A DNA stretch of 64,000 nt from Microbacterium sp. 5K110 (GTDB taxonomy: Bacteria; Actinomycetota; Actinomycetes; Actinomycetales; Microbacteriaceae): positions 62,001-126,000 of the forward strand of contig NZ_VBUM01000001.1 in the NCBI RefSeq assembly GCF_005774735.1, read 5' to 3'. Positions within the stretch are counted from its first letter, which is position 1; each line of letters starts with the position of its first letter. This document shows, one piece after another, positions 8,799-18,506 of this stretch. Under the pieces are notes generated by a model. It ran no database searches, was not told the origin of the DNA, and saw nothing but the letters and a program-made list of their open reading frames with translations. A program made the translations under genes and the position numbers.

Positions 8799-10139
8799 AT
8801 GGACAAGCAGCGCGATTTCGTCTTGCGGACGATCGAAGAACGCGGCGTGAAGTTCGTACGGCTGTGGTTCACCGACGTGGTCGGCACCCTGAAGTCGGTG
8901 GCGATCGCACCCGCCGAGGTCGAGGGGGCCTTCAGCGAGGGCCTGGGCTTCGACGGTTCGGCGATCGAGGGCCTGACGCGCTCGTACGAGTCGGACCTGC
9001 TGGCGCTCCCCGACCCCACGACGTTCCAGATCCTCCCGTGGCGCGGCGAGATCGACCCGACGGCGCGCATGTTCTGCGACATCACCACGCCCGACGGCCA
9101 GCCCGCGGTCGCCGACCCCCGGCATGTCCTGAAGCGCACGCTCGCGAAGGCCGCCGATGCCGGGTTCACGTTCTACACGCACCCCGAGATCGAGTTCTAC
9201 CTGCTGAAGTCGTCGCAGCTGGGCCCCGACGGGCGTCCCGAGCCCGTCGACTCGGCCGGGTACTTCGACAACGTCCCCGGCGGCACGGCGCACGACTTCC
9301 GCCGTCGTTCGGTGCGGATGCTCGAAGACCTCGGCATCTCGGTCGAGTTCAGCCACCACGAGGGCGGTCCCGGGCAGAACGAGATCGACCTCCGCTACGC
9401 CGACGCACTGACGACCGCCGACAACATCATGACCTTCCGCACGGTCGTGAAAGAGGTCGCGATCGAGCAGGGCGTCTACGCCACGTTCATGCCCAAGCCC
9501 CTCAGCGGCCAGCCCGGCAGCGGCATGCACACGCACATGTCCCTGTTCGAGGGCGACATGAACGCCTTCTACGAAGAGGGCGGCCAGTACCAGCTGTCGA
9601 AGGTGGGCCGTCACTTCATCGCGGGTCTGCTGCGTCACGCGAACGAGATCTCCGCCGTGACCAACCAGTTCGTCAACTCGTACAAGCGCCTGTGGGGCGG
9701 CGACGAGGCTCCGAGCTTCATCTGCTGGGGCCACAACAACCGCTCGGCCCTCGTCCGCGTTCCGCTCTACAAGCCCAACAAGGGCCAGTCGACGCGGGTC
9801 GAATACCGCGCGCTTGACTCCGCGGCCAACCCGTACCTCTCGTACGCACTCATGCTCGCGGCGGGTCTGAAGGGCATCGAAGAAGGTTACGAGCTGCCCG
9901 CCGAGGCGGAGGACAACGTCTGGTCGCTCACCGACTCCGAGCGTCGGGCCCTCGGCTACGCGCCGCTGCCGGCGAGCCTCGACCACGCCCTCGAGTACCT
10001 CGAGGAGTCCGAGCTCGTCGCCGAGACGCTGGGGGAGCAGGTCTTCAAGTACGTCCTGCTGAACAAGCGCCGCGAGTGGCAGCAGTACCGCGCACAGGTC
10101 ACCCCCTTCGAGCTGCAGAGCAACCTCGAGGCGCTCTGA
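8799..10139 (+). CDS. glnA: Glutamine synthetase type I (GlnA2-like)
   Basis: ATP-dependent ligation of ammonia to glutamate in the cytoplasm. The 446-aa length, and position directly before glnE, match the GlnA2 paralogue of actinobacteria. Seen are the N-terminal beta-grasp FVRLWFTDVVGTLKSVAIAP, LGFDGSAIEG, the metal-ligand EIEFYLLKS region, the FMPKPLSGQPGSGMHTHMSL ATP/glutamate block and the Arg-rich NNRSALVRVP segment. The family's adenylylation tyrosine would lie near the C-terminus; here only a weak region (FKYVLLNKRREWQQYR) is available, so control by GlnE is inferred from neighbourhood, not from a clear site. Confidence 0.93.
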   Translation: MDKQRDFVLRTIEERGVKFVRLWFTDVVGTLKSVAIAPAEVEGAFSEGLGFDGSAIEGLTRSYESDLLALPDPTTFQILPWRGEIDPTARMFCDITTPDGQPAVADPRHVLKRTLAKAADAGFTFYTHPEIEFYLLKSSQLGPDGRPEPVDSAGYFDNVPGGTAHDFRRRSVRMLEDLGISVEFSHHEGGPGQNEIDLRYADALTTADNIMTFRTVVKEVAIEQGVYATFMPKPLSGQPGSGMHTHMSLFEGDMNAFYEEGGQYQLSKVGRHFIAGLLRHANEISAVTNQFVNSYKRLWGGDEAPSFICWGHNNRSALVRVPLYKPNKGQSTRVEYRALDSAANPYLSYALMLAAGLKGIEEGYELPAEAEDNVWSLTDSERRALGYAPLPASLDHALEYLEESELVAETLGEQVFKYVLLNKRREWQQYRAQVTPFELQSNLEAL

Positions 10140-10146
10140 CCCGGCC

Positions 10147-13140
10147 GTGGTGATCTCGGGCGATCGATCGACGGCGCTCACCGCTCTGGCCCGTATCGGC
10201 TTCTCGCGTCTCGCGGAAGCCGATATGGCGCTGGGCGAGCTCGAGCAGCTGACCGGCGTCGAGCGGGCGGATGCCATGGCTCTGGCGCAGCGCGTGGCCG
10301 ACCCCGACCGTGCCCTCGCGGGGATCGTGCAGATCGCCCGTCGCGCCGAAGGAGCCGTCCGCGCGGCGGCGGCCGACGCCGGATCCTGGCGTGCGCTGTG
10401 GGACATCGTCGGCGCATCCGACGGGTTCGCGGAGTTCTACCTGCGCCACCCCGACGAGATCGCCCACCTCGCCGGCGCCGGCCTCACCGTGCCCGACGAG
10501 CAGACCATGCGCGCCGAGCTCCTGGCATCCGTCGGCGATGACGAGGGCTTCGCGACGGACGCCTCGGATGCCGCCTGGGCGGCCCTCCGCGTCCGCTACC
10601 GGCGCCTGCTCGCCCGGATCGCTGCGTACGACCTCGGTCAGGACGACCCGGCCTCCGCGATCGACATCGTGTCCGCGGCCCTCGCCGACCTCGCCGGCGC
10701 CGCCCTCGAGGCGTCGTTGAGCGTCGCTCGGGCGCGTGTGTCCGGGACCGGGCCCGCGGCCTTCCCCCGTGCCCAGGTCGAGGCGACGCGGTTCGCGATC
10801 ATCGCGATGGGGAAGACCGGTGCCCGCGAGCTCAACTACGTCAGCGATGTCGATGTCATCTTCGTCGGCGGAACCTCCGATGAGGAGGTCGTGTCCGAGG
10901 CCCGTGCGATCGACATCGGCACGCGCCTGGCCGTCCAGACGATGCGCGGCATCTCGGGTCCCGAGATCGAGCCGCCCCTGTGGGAGGTCGATCCGAACCT
11001 GCGCCCCGAGGGCAAGCAGGGCGCCCTCGTGCGGAGCCTCGGCGCCCACGCGCAGTACTACGACCGGTGGGCGAAGAGCTGGGAATTCCAGGCACTCTTG
11101 AAGGCCCGCGCGATCGCGGGCGACCCCGCCCTCGGCGCCGAGTACATCGCGGCCGTGCAGCCCCTGGTGTGGCTGAGCGCCGCGCGCGAGAACTTCGTCG
11201 ACGGCGTACAGCGCATGCGCGAGCGCGTGACCGACCACATCCCGGCCTCCGAGGTGAACCGCCAGGTCAAGCTGGGGCCGGGCGGCATCCGCGATGTCGA
11301 GTTCACCGTGCAGCTGCTGCAGCTCGTGCACGGGCTCACCGACGACCGGATCCGCCAGCGCGGGACGCTCGACGCCCTCGACGCGCTCGTCGCGGAGGGC
11401 TACATCGGACGCAGCGAAGCCGAGGCATTCGGCCGCGACTACCGACTGCTGCGGCTGATCGAGCACCGGCTGCAGTTGCGAGGACTGCGCCGCACGGCCC
11501 TCTTGCCCGAGAAGGACGACGACCTGCGCGTGCTGGCGCGCGCGACGAAGCTGTCGGACTCGGCCGCGGGTGTGCAGCAGGCGTGGGAGCGCATCAAGCG
11601 CGAGGTGCGCGACATCCATGTCCGGTTGTTCTACCGGCCGCTCCTCTCGGCCGTCGCGGCCCTCCCCGAGGGGGAGCGCTCGCTCTCGACCGAGCAGGCC
11701 CGCGACCGCCTCGCCGCCATCGGCTTCCGCGACCCCGCGGGCGCGCTACGGCACATCGCCGCGCTCACGAACGGCCTGAGCCGCAAGGCGACGATTCAGC
11801 GCCACCTCATGCCGATCATGATCCGCTGGTTCGCCGACGGCGTCGACCCGGACTACGGCCTCCTGGTGTTCCGCCGCATCAGCGAGCGGCTCGGGAACAC
11901 GCCGTGGTTTCTGCGGATGCTGCGGGACTCCGCGGGAGCCGCTGAAAGCCTCACCCGCGTGCTGTCGGGATCGCGCTACATCGGCGAGCTCATGGAGTGG
12001 ATCCCCGAGTCGGTCGCCTGGCTCGACGACGACGCTCTGCTGCGACCGCGGTCGGGTGCGGCGCTGCAAGAAGAAGCCCGGGCCATCCAGACGCGGTGGG
12101 ACGACATCGATGACGCGATGCGCTCGGTGCGGGCTCTGCGCCGCCGCGAGATGCTGCGCGTCGCGATGGCGGCGGTGCTCGAGGTCGTCTCGCTCGAAGA
12201 GCTCTCGGATGCCCTGACCACCATCACCGAGGTGACGATCCAGGCCACGCTCCGCGCGGTGCGGCGCGAGGTCGTGCCCCCCGAGGACGATGTCCTCGAC
12301 TTCTCGGTGATCGCGATGGGACGCTTCGGCGGCCGCGAGATCGGGTTCGGTTCGGATGCCGACGTGATGTACGTCTACCGGGCGAACGGCATCGACCCGC
12401 AGCGCGCGAGCACCCTCGCCCTGAAGCTCGTCGCGGGCCTGCGCGAACACTCCGAAGACCACCGGCTGCCGCTCGACCTCGACGCGGAGCTGCGCCCCGA
12501 GGGCCGCAGCGGTCCGCTCGCCCGCTCGCTCGACGCCTACGCCGAGTACTACCGGCGCTGGTCGCTGTCGTGGGAGGCGCAAGCACTCCTGCGCGCCCGT
12601 GGCGTCGCCGGAAGCGTGAAGCTCATCGCCGATTTCATGGCCCTCGCCGACGACGTCCGCTACCCGATCGCCGCCGACCCGAACGGGCTGCGCGAGATCC
12701 GGCGGATCAAGGCGCGCGTCGAGAACGAACGGCTCCCGCAGGGCGCCGACCCGGCGCGGCACCTCAAGCTCGGTCCCGGCTCCATCAGCGACGTCGAGTG
12801 GCTGGTTCAGATCCTGCAGCTGCAGCATGCCCGAGCCACCCCCGCGATGCGCACCACGTCGACCCTCGGTGCCCTGGACGCCGCGGTCGACGCGGGCCTC
12901 ATCGACCGTGACGCGGCCGACAAGCTCGCGGCATCCTGGCATCTGGCCAGCCGTCTGCGGTCGGCCAACACTCTGCTGTCCGGACAGACGAGCGATGTGC
13001 TTCCCGCCGACCGCGGGCGGCTCGACGGGATCGGTCGGATCCTGGAGTACCCGCCGCACTCGGCCACCCAGGTCGAGGAGGACTATCTCGGCGCCACGCG
13101 GCGCGCGCGACGCGTCTTCGAGAAGCTCTTCTACGGGTGA
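10147..13140 (+). CDS. glnE: Glutamine synthetase adenylyltransferase/deadenylase
   Basis: A bifunctional 997-aa enzyme that adds AMP to, or removes it from, glutamine synthetase according to nitrogen status. The duplicated nucleotidyltransferase domains are both intact. The first has FAIIAMGKTGARELNYVSDVDVIF-type GxxxLNYxSDxD near residues 215-240, the second FSVIAMGRFGGREIGFGSDADVMY near 715-740. The N-terminal domain deadenylates and the C-terminal one adenylates in characterised GlnE. It follows glnA by 7 bp, with GTG starts at 10147 and 10150 both usable, and ends 1 bp before the convergent acyl-CoA synthetase. Confidence 0.95.
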   Translation: MVISGDRSTALTALARIGFSRLAEADMALGELEQLTGVERADAMALAQRVADPDRALAGIVQIARRAEGAVRAAAADAGSWRALWDIVGASDGFAEFYLRHPDEIAHLAGAGLTVPDEQTMRAELLASVGDDEGFATDASDAAWAALRVRYRRLLARIAAYDLGQDDPASAIDIVSAALADLAGAALEASLSVARARVSGTGPAAFPRAQVEATRFAIIAMGKTGARELNYVSDVDVIFVGGTSDEEVVSEARAIDIGTRLAVQTMRGISGPEIEPPLWEVDPNLRPEGKQGALVRSLGAHAQYYDRWAKSWEFQALLKARAIAGDPALGAEYIAAVQPLVWLSAARENFVDGVQRMRERVTDHIPASEVNRQVKLGPGGIRDVEFTVQLLQLVHGLTDDRIRQRGTLDALDALVAEGYIGRSEAEAFGRDYRLLRLIEHRLQLRGLRRTALLPEKDDDLRVLARATKLSDSAAGVQQAWERIKREVRDIHVRLFYRPLLSAVAALPEGERSLSTEQARDRLAAIGFRDPAGALRHIAALTNGLSRKATIQRHLMPIMIRWFADGVDPDYGLLVFRRISERLGNTPWFLRMLRDSAGAAESLTRVLSGSRYIGELMEWIPESVAWLDDDALLRPRSGAALQEEARAIQTRWDDIDDAMRSVRALRRREMLRVAMAAVLEVVSLEELSDALTTITEVTIQATLRAVRREVVPPEDDVLDFSVIAMGRFGGREIGFGSDADVMYVYRANGIDPQRASTLALKLVAGLREHSEDHRLPLDLDAELRPEGRSGPLARSLDAYAEYYRRWSLSWEAQALLRARGVAGSVKLIADFMALADDVRYPIAADPNGLREIRRIKARVENERLPQGADPARHLKLGPGSISDVEWLVQILQLQHARATPAMRTTSTLGALDAAVDAGLIDRDAADKLAASWHLASRLRSANTLLSGQTSDVLPADRGRLDGIGRILEYPPHSATQVEEDYLGATRRARRVFEKLFYG

Positions 13141-13141
13141 C

Positions 13142-14836
13142 TCAGGATGCCATGAGGCGCTCGCGCACCTCGCGGCGCAGCACCTTGCCGATGAGCGAAC
13201 GTGGAAGGTCATCTACGACGACCACGCGACGCGGCACTTTGTAGGCCGCCAAACGCGACTTGCAGAAGTCACGCACGGCTTCGGCATCGAGCTGGACGCC
13301 GTCGCGCACGACGATCGCGGCGGCGACATCCTCGCCGCCGCGCGGCTTCGGGAGCGCGACGACGGCGGCGCCCTCGATGTCGGGGTGCGACACGAGCACG
13401 TCTTCGACCTCGCTGGGCGAGACGTTGAAGCCGCCCGTGATGATGATCTCTTTCAGCCGGTCGACGATCGTGACGAAGCCATCGGCCGACACCGACGCGA
13501 TATCGCCGGTGCGCAACCAGCCGCCGTCGAGCAAGGTGGCCGCCGTGTCGGCCGGGCGGTTCCAGTACCCCTCGAACACCTGCGGACCGCGCAGCAGCAG
13601 CTCGCCGGTCTCGCCGAGCGGCAGGTCGGTCTCGGGGTCGTCGGGGTCGACGACCCGGATGTCGGTGCTCGGGAACGGGACGCCGACGGTTCCCGGACGC
13701 CGCGAGGGGCCGATCGGGTTGCCGAGCGCGACCGGCGAGGACTCGGTCATGCCGTACCCCTCGACGAGCAGGCCGCCGGTCGCCGCCTCCCACCGATCGA
13801 CGGTGGCGACGGGCAGGCTCATGGCGCCCGAGATGGCGAACCGCACCGTCGACAGGTCGAGGGCGCCGCGGCTGGCGGCGCGGGCGAGCTGGTCGTAGAT
13901 CGGCGGGACGGCCGGCAGGAACGTCGGCGGGCTCTTCTTCACCGCGGATGCCACGAGGTCGAGGTCGTACTTGGGGAACAGCACGAGCGTGGCACCGATG
14001 CTCATCGCGAACGTCAGGCACAGTGTCAGCCCGTAAGCGTGGAACAGGGGGAGCACCCCGTAGAACGTCTCTTCGCCGTCGTGGAGGCCGGGCACCCAGG
14101 CGCGGCCCTGCATCGCGTTGGAGCGCAGATTGCTGTGGGTGAGCACCGCGCCCTTCGGGCTACCCGTCGTGCCGCTGGTGTACTGCAGGAGCGCGATGTC
14201 GTCGAGGAGCGGCCCCTCGTGCTTGCGCGCGAGCTTGCCGTGCGTGAGCAGCTTCTCCCACGGTGTCGGGCGCTTCGACGTCGGTGCCGCGGTCAGCTGT
14301 GCGCGCGACTCGCGCGCCTTCTTCACCGGCAGCTTCAGCGCGAGGCGGGTGCCGAGCGGCATCGCCCGGGTGATGTCGACGGCCACGATGTGCTCGAGCG
14401 CGAGGTCCGACGGGAAGTCGGCCACGAGGTCGGCCACCTTGTCCCAGACGATCGCGAACCGTGCCCCATGATCCTCGAACTGGTGCCGCAGCTCGCGCGC
14501 GGTGTAGAGCGGGTTGTGCTCGATGACGATCGCCCCGAGCCGCAGGGCGGCATAGAACGCGACGACGTGCTGCGGGCAGTTGGGCAGCACCAAAGCGACG
14601 CGGTCGCCCGCCGTGACGCCCAGCCGCCGCAGTCCCTCGGCGGCGCGGGCGATCTGATCGCCGAGCTCGCGATACGTCGTCCGCGCGCCGAAGAACTCCA
14701 GAGCCGTGGTCTTCCCGTACCGGTGCACCGAGTCGGCGATCATCTCGGGAAGCGTCTGCGACGGCTCGTCGATCTCGTGGGGCACGCCCTCGGCGTAAGA
14801 GCTGAGCCACGGTCGCGACACGTACGGGGAGGTCAT
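13142..14836 (-). CDS. Long-chain fatty-acid--CoA ligase (AMP-forming)
   Basis: A 564-aa ANL-superfamily enzyme that activates fatty acids via acyl-adenylate. The P-loop is LQYTSGTTGSPKGAVLTHSN, the adenine-binding motif GYGMTESSPVALGNP, the hinge region LRTGDIASVSADGFVTIVDR, and the catalytic lysine lies in LPRSLIGKVLRREVRE near the C-terminus. This is a FadD-type long-chain enzyme by length and by LPLFHAYGLTLCL. The ATG at 14836 gives the normal start (MTSPYVSRPWLSSY); ATGs at 14845 and 14866 are also in frame. The promoter region lies opposite the DUF2277 gene. Confidence 0.9.
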   Translation of the reverse strand: MTSPYVSRPWLSSYAEGVPHEIDEPSQTLPEMIADSVHRYGKTTALEFFGARTTYRELGDQIARAAEGLRRLGVTAGDRVALVLPNCPQHVVAFYAALRLGAIVIEHNPLYTARELRHQFEDHGARFAIVWDKVADLVADFPSDLALEHIVAVDITRAMPLGTRLALKLPVKKARESRAQLTAAPTSKRPTPWEKLLTHGKLARKHEGPLLDDIALLQYTSGTTGSPKGAVLTHSNLRSNAMQGRAWVPGLHDGEETFYGVLPLFHAYGLTLCLTFAMSIGATLVLFPKYDLDLVASAVKKSPPTFLPAVPPIYDQLARAASRGALDLSTVRFAISGAMSLPVATVDRWEAATGGLLVEGYGMTESSPVALGNPIGPSRRPGTVGVPFPSTDIRVVDPDDPETDLPLGETGELLLRGPQVFEGYWNRPADTAATLLDGGWLRTGDIASVSADGFVTIVDRLKEIIITGGFNVSPSEVEDVLVSHPDIEGAAVVALPKPRGGEDVAAAIVVRDGVQLDAEAVRDFCKSRLAAYKVPRRVVVVDDLPRSLIGKVLRREVRERLMAS

Positions 14837-14952
14837 GGCATCCATCATTCCGTGCCCCACCGACACCGCGGCGACGCGCCGCCTGTGCGGATGCCGGGAG
14901 CTTGCGCGCTCCGCCTCTTTTGGGACGCGGGGGAGCGGCCTACCCTGCTGGC

Positions 14953-15267
14953 ATGTGCCGCAACATCGTGCCCCTGCACAACTTCGAGCCCCCGGCGACC
15001 GACGACGAGTGCCACGACGCGGCGCTGCAGTTCGTTCGCAAGATCACGGGCACCACGAAGCCGTCACGAGCGAATCAGCAGGTCTTCGACCGTGCGGTCG
15101 ACGAGATCGCGGACGCCACTCGCCGCCTGCTCGACGACCTCGTGACGTCGGCTCCTCCGAAGACCCGCGAGGTCGAAGCGGCGAAGCGCCAGGCCCGATC
15201 CGCCGACCGCTACGAGGCGATCCGCGTGTTCCAGGAGCAGAAGCGCGCCGCGCGCTCGGCATCCTGA
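14953..15267 (+). CDS. DUF2277-family protein
   Basis: A 104-aa soluble protein that begins MCRNIVPLHNFEPPATDDE, the signature of DUF2277, with ALQFVRKITGTTKPS in the family core and a charged helical tail. Function unknown. The ATG at 14953 is preceded by TACCCT at 14941-14946, spaced six bases, a leaderless start; the frame is open upstream but without resemblance. Confidence 0.88.
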   Translation: MCRNIVPLHNFEPPATDDECHDAALQFVRKITGTTKPSRANQQVFDRAVDEIADATRRLLDDLVTSAPPKTREVEAAKRQARSADRYEAIRVFQEQKRAARSAS

Positions 15268-15273
15268 GCCCGA

Positions 15274-15936
15274 TCACCCCTCGTCGAAGCGCTCGAACAG
15301 GGGAGTGGCCCCCGGACTCTCCAGATCGGGGATACCGCTGTCGTCCGGCACCGCGGTCAACGGACCGCGCAACTGCTCAAGGAGCGCCGCAGCGTCACCC
15401 GGCTCGCAGGTGGAGGTCGCGCGGAGTTCCAACACGTCGACCGTGCCCTCGGCGGCGACGCCCGGGATCAGGTCGACGTCCAGACGGGACACCTTCTCGT
15501 CGGGCTTTCCCGCGACGATCACGATGTTGTCGATGCCCGCCCCATAGGTGGGTGCCGGCTCGACCTGCCACCCGTTCTCTGACATCCAGGTACGGAGCTG
15601 TTCCATCCTCTGCGGGCCCTGGCCGTCGAACGAGAAGCCTTCGGGGAGCTTGCGTCGCAGGAAGAACTGGTAGCCGCCCTCGCACTGGTCGGGAACGTCG
15701 CCGTACTCTCCGACACGCCAGTCCCCGTCGAAGATGTGCTTCTGGACGTCGGCGACCGCCGCCTTGTATTCGAGGTTCGCTGCCTTCGCATCGTCGAAGC
15801 CCACGGTGCTGCTAGGCATCGCGCTCGGCGTCTCATTCGGGGACATCTGCGGACCTCCACATCCGGTCAGAACGGTCGCGGTGACGACGGCGCTCGCGAC
15901 GAGTACGGGGAGGGTGCCCCACCTGCGTTGGGTCAT
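15274..15936 (-). CDS. Secreted lipoprotein, unknown function
   Basis: A 220-aa protein with a type II signal peptide: basic MTQRR, hydrophobic LPVLVASAVVTATV, lipobox LTGC (Cys ~24), then a Pro/Ser/Thr-rich linker. The mature part contains two further cysteines (PDQCEGG and STCEPG) and no recognised domain. It starts 4 bp inside the end of the DUF1023 gene, with AGGAG eight bases upstream, so it is the last gene of a three-gene operon and likely works with that hydrolase at the cell surface. Confidence 0.82.
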   Translation of the reverse strand: MTQRRWGTLPVLVASAVVTATVLTGCGGPQMSPNETPSAMPSSTVGFDDAKAANLEYKAAVADVQKHIFDGDWRVGEYGDVPDQCEGGYQFFLRRKLPEGFSFDGQGPQRMEQLRTWMSENGWQVEPAPTYGAGIDNIVIVAGKPDEKVSRLDVDLIPGVAAEGTVDVLELRATSTCEPGDAAALLEQLRGPLTAVPDDSGIPDLESPGATPLFERFDEG

Positions 15937-17897
15937 CGGCTCGCTCCTGTCGTGTCGAGTGCCTCGCGCAAGCCAACCACGAAGTGCTTGAACGACTCGG
16001 CGGACGGGTCGAGATACCCCGTCTGTTCGGTGGGCTCGTAGAGCGGGATGGGCGAGCCATCCCAGCCCACGTCCCATCCGACGAACTCGTCCTTCGTGCT
16101 GTTGTGGGCGTCGTGACTGTCGGTCGATTCGCCGTACTCGCCCCGCGGCGATCCGTAGTCCGCGACGACACCGCCGTTCGACCCGAACGGCTGAACCCCC
16201 GGCACGTCCCGCGGGTCTTCCGCGTGGAGGCTGCCGAGCCAGTCCTTGCGTCCCCACGCGGCGATGCTGTCGTCATCGGCGTGCGTGGCCGACACCGTCG
16301 TCTCGCCGGAGCGGATCTGCTCCGCGAGCTCGTCGCCCGTCTGCGCGGTGATACCCGCCGAACCGAAGAACCAGACATGCGAGACCAGTCCGGGATTGTC
16401 GGCGACGGCCTGCCCGGTCATCGTCGTGCCGAGCGAGTGCGCGCCCGTGTTGAGCTGGGCGCCGGGGTTCACCGCATGCAGGCCTCGGAGCGTCTCGGAA
16501 AGACGCGCGGCTCCTGCATCGGGCCGATCGATCCCGCCGACGCTGAGGGCGCCGCCGGAATCCCAGTCCATGATCAGCACGACAGCCGTGGTGCTGCGCT
16601 GACCGGTTCGCTCCATCTCACTCGACAGCGCCGACTGCAGGTCCGCACTGCCGCGCGCCCACTCCTGCAGCGAACCGAGATCCGTCCGGATGCCATGCGT
16701 CAGGGTCGTCACCTGATCGGCGGTGTCGACGTCCCCGAACGCGATGTTGGCACGCGGAGACCCCTCGGTGTCGATGAAGAAGCTCAACAACGTCGGCAGG
16801 GAACCGTCGTCCGAACGCTTCTCCACCACCGACCGCAGCTGCTCGAGCTTGCTCCGGGTCTCGTCGTCGAGGTCGTCCCGCGCCAGGACGTCGGCGAGAC
16901 CCGCGCGGTTGAAGATGCCGCGTTGATGGGCGGGGATGCCGTTGAGGTTCCCGACGACGAGCGGAGCCAGGCCGAGCAGCTGCCCGAGCGGACCGCCGTT
17001 CCATTCGCCGTTCGGCGAAGCGGCGGAGGCGTCCGCGAGATCGGTGAACAGGTCGCCGGCGCGTTCCGGTTCGACGAAGGCGACGGACTGCACGAAGTCC
17101 GGGTGGGCGTCGAGCCACCGCCGCGCGTCGCCGGTGTCGGCCGTCGAGAGCCAGTCGATGCGACGTTCGGCCGCTCGCCCGAGGTCGTAGGTCAACTGCT
17201 CGGAGAGCGACCGACTGACCGAGGCAGCGGACGGTGCGCCCGGGTACGCGGACTCCGAGAACCCCCAGAACAGCTGCGCCACCCGCACGGGCTCTCCACC
17301 GGCGCCGATCACCTCGGTTCCGCCCGAGACGTTTCGTAGTCGCGACGCGAGCCGATCCTCGGCTTCCTCGACGTCACGTCGGAAACGGTCGATGTCGGCC
17401 TGCAGCGTGTCCAGTGCGCTCTCGGCGGAGTTCAGGGTCGTCGACGCGTTCAAGCGTGCCAGTGATGCGTCCGCGGCAACCGAGGCATCCACGTCGGACC
17501 CCCGAGTCGAGCGGTACGTCGCGTTCGCTCGAATGGACGCGTCGGCCGCCGAATCGTAGGCGGCAACCACGGACGGGATCCGGAATGCCAGCTCCTCACG
17601 GCGCTGGGTCAGATCGGGGAACTCCGACGACCCGGCATCCCACAGCGCGTTACGTGCCTCGATCAGCGCCTGGGAGAAACTCTGCGCGTCCGAGGCGGGG
17701 CGATCGAGCATCCGCGGCACCGCTTCCGCCCCCGTGACATAGAAGACCTCGGTGTCGCCCAGAACCACCCAGCGGTTCTGCACGTCGGACATCGATGTCT
17801 GCGTCCCATTGGCGATGGCCACGAGACGCTCGCCGAGACCCGTGAGCACAGCAGGATCCACCACCTGGGGGAGATCGTCGACACTCGGGCTGCCCAT
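15933..17897 (-). CDS. DUF1023 alpha/beta hydrolase with long helical N-terminus
   Basis: A 654-aa protein. The N-terminal ~330 residues are helical and charged, of WXG/LXG-like character, with a coiled stretch at STTLNSAESALDTLQADIDR. The C-terminal DUF1023 alpha/beta hydrolase has nucleophile motif GAHSLGTTMTGQA (G-x-S-x-G variant), a preceding strand VVLIMDW, and a late His in DSHDAHN. DUF1023 proteins are presumed esterases; the substrate is unknown. The ATG at 17897 shares its A with the TGA of the upstream gene (TGATG), which implies coupled translation. The open frame extends upstream to 17939 but overlaps that gene. Confidence 0.82.
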   Translation of the reverse strand: MGSPSVDDLPQVVDPAVLTGLGERLVAIANGTQTSMSDVQNRWVVLGDTEVFYVTGAEAVPRMLDRPASDAQSFSQALIEARNALWDAGSSEFPDLTQRREELAFRIPSVVAAYDSAADASIRANATYRSTRGSDVDASVAADASLARLNASTTLNSAESALDTLQADIDRFRRDVEEAEDRLASRLRNVSGGTEVIGAGGEPVRVAQLFWGFSESAYPGAPSAASVSRSLSEQLTYDLGRAAERRIDWLSTADTGDARRWLDAHPDFVQSVAFVEPERAGDLFTDLADASAASPNGEWNGGPLGQLLGLAPLVVGNLNGIPAHQRGIFNRAGLADVLARDDLDDETRSKLEQLRSVVEKRSDDGSLPTLLSFFIDTEGSPRANIAFGDVDTADQVTTLTHGIRTDLGSLQEWARGSADLQSALSSEMERTGQRSTTAVVLIMDWDSGGALSVGGIDRPDAGAARLSETLRGLHAVNPGAQLNTGAHSLGTTMTGQAVADNPGLVSHVWFFGSAGITAQTGDELAEQIRSGETTVSATHADDDSIAAWGRKDWLGSLHAEDPRDVPGVQPFGSNGGVVADYGSPRGEYGESTDSHDAHNSTKDEFVGWDVGWDGSPIPLYEPTEQTGYLDPSAESFKHFVVGLREALDTTGASR

Positions 17898-18259
17898 CAG
17901 TACCCCTGCCCGTATGCGACGAGAGAATCGATGCCCCACTCGTCCATGGCCCGCGACTCCGCCTCCGCCGTCGTGACCGACATGTCGACGTCGCCGGTGA
18001 CGACGGCGGTCGTCGCCTCGCTCACGGCCGACGCGGCAGCCGCCACGACGTGGGCGAGCTTCCCGGGCACGTATCGGCGCTCACCGAGGAGGTCGCCCCA
18101 CGCGCTCGCGAGGGTGCGTCGGTCATCGGCCACGAGGCTCTGCCCCTCCAGAGCCAGATCCTCCATGTCGGTGATCGCCTGCGCGATGCCCGCGCCGGCG
18201 TCATCCACCCCGGCCAGGACGCCGATCACACGGTCGGGATCTACCCGATAATCGCTCAC
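17897..18259 (-). CDS. Small helical protein, DUF6507/WXG-like
   Basis: A 120-aa all-alpha protein (DPDRVIGVLAGVDDAGAGIA, then AVSEATTAVVTGDVDMSVTT) that resembles the small DUF6507 or ESAT-6-like helical hairpins often encoded ahead of DUF1023 hydrolases. The WXG motif itself is absent. GTG start at 18259 with AAAGGGG nearby. First gene of the operon with the hydrolase and the lipoprotein; a role as secretion adaptor or immunity partner is only an inference. Confidence 0.65.
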   Translation of the reverse strand: MSDYRVDPDRVIGVLAGVDDAGAGIAQAITDMEDLALEGQSLVADDRRTLASAWGDLLGERRYVPGKLAHVVAAAASAVSEATTAVVTGDVDMSVTTAEAESRAMDEWGIDSLVAYGQGY

Positions 18260-18360
18260 GATGGCCCCTTTCATCGTCGATGACCATCCTGTCAAAGCCC
18301 CCGATCGTTGTCCGGGTACTCCACAAGGAGCGTCGCATCGTCTATCTTGCGCCCCGGCAA

Positions 18361-18404
18361 CGACGAAGCCCGCCCCCGCGAAACGGCGGGGACGGGCTTG
18401 GTCG
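18361..18404. terminator. GC-rich hairpin terminator
   Basis: Left arm 18361-18380 and right arm 18385-18404 pair at 17 of 20 positions (AAGCCCG ... CGGGCTT at the core), with a four-base loop AAAC. No T-run follows on either strand. It probably insulates the element from the chromosome. Confidence 0.6.
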
Positions 18405-18482
18405 TGGATGATCGGGCGATCAGACCCCGAAGTACAGCTCGGCTTGAGGATCTGAGAACCGGAGGGTGTTCCACAGGATCAT

Positions 18483-18506
18483 ACTCCCCTGCAAATACAG
18501 GGAAGT
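18483..18506. promoter_or_regulatory. Imperfect dyad upstream of the excisionase-like gene
   Basis: ACTCCCCTG (18483-18491) faces CAGGGAAGT (18498-18506) across a six-base spacer CAAATA; eight of nine pairs match. It could be an operator for the small HTH protein or an integrase arm site. Confidence 0.35.

Noticed and set aside
10099-11619. 506-aa minus-strand open frame opposite glnE
   Set aside because: Antisense mirror of a high-GC gene; glnE motifs are intact on the plus strand.
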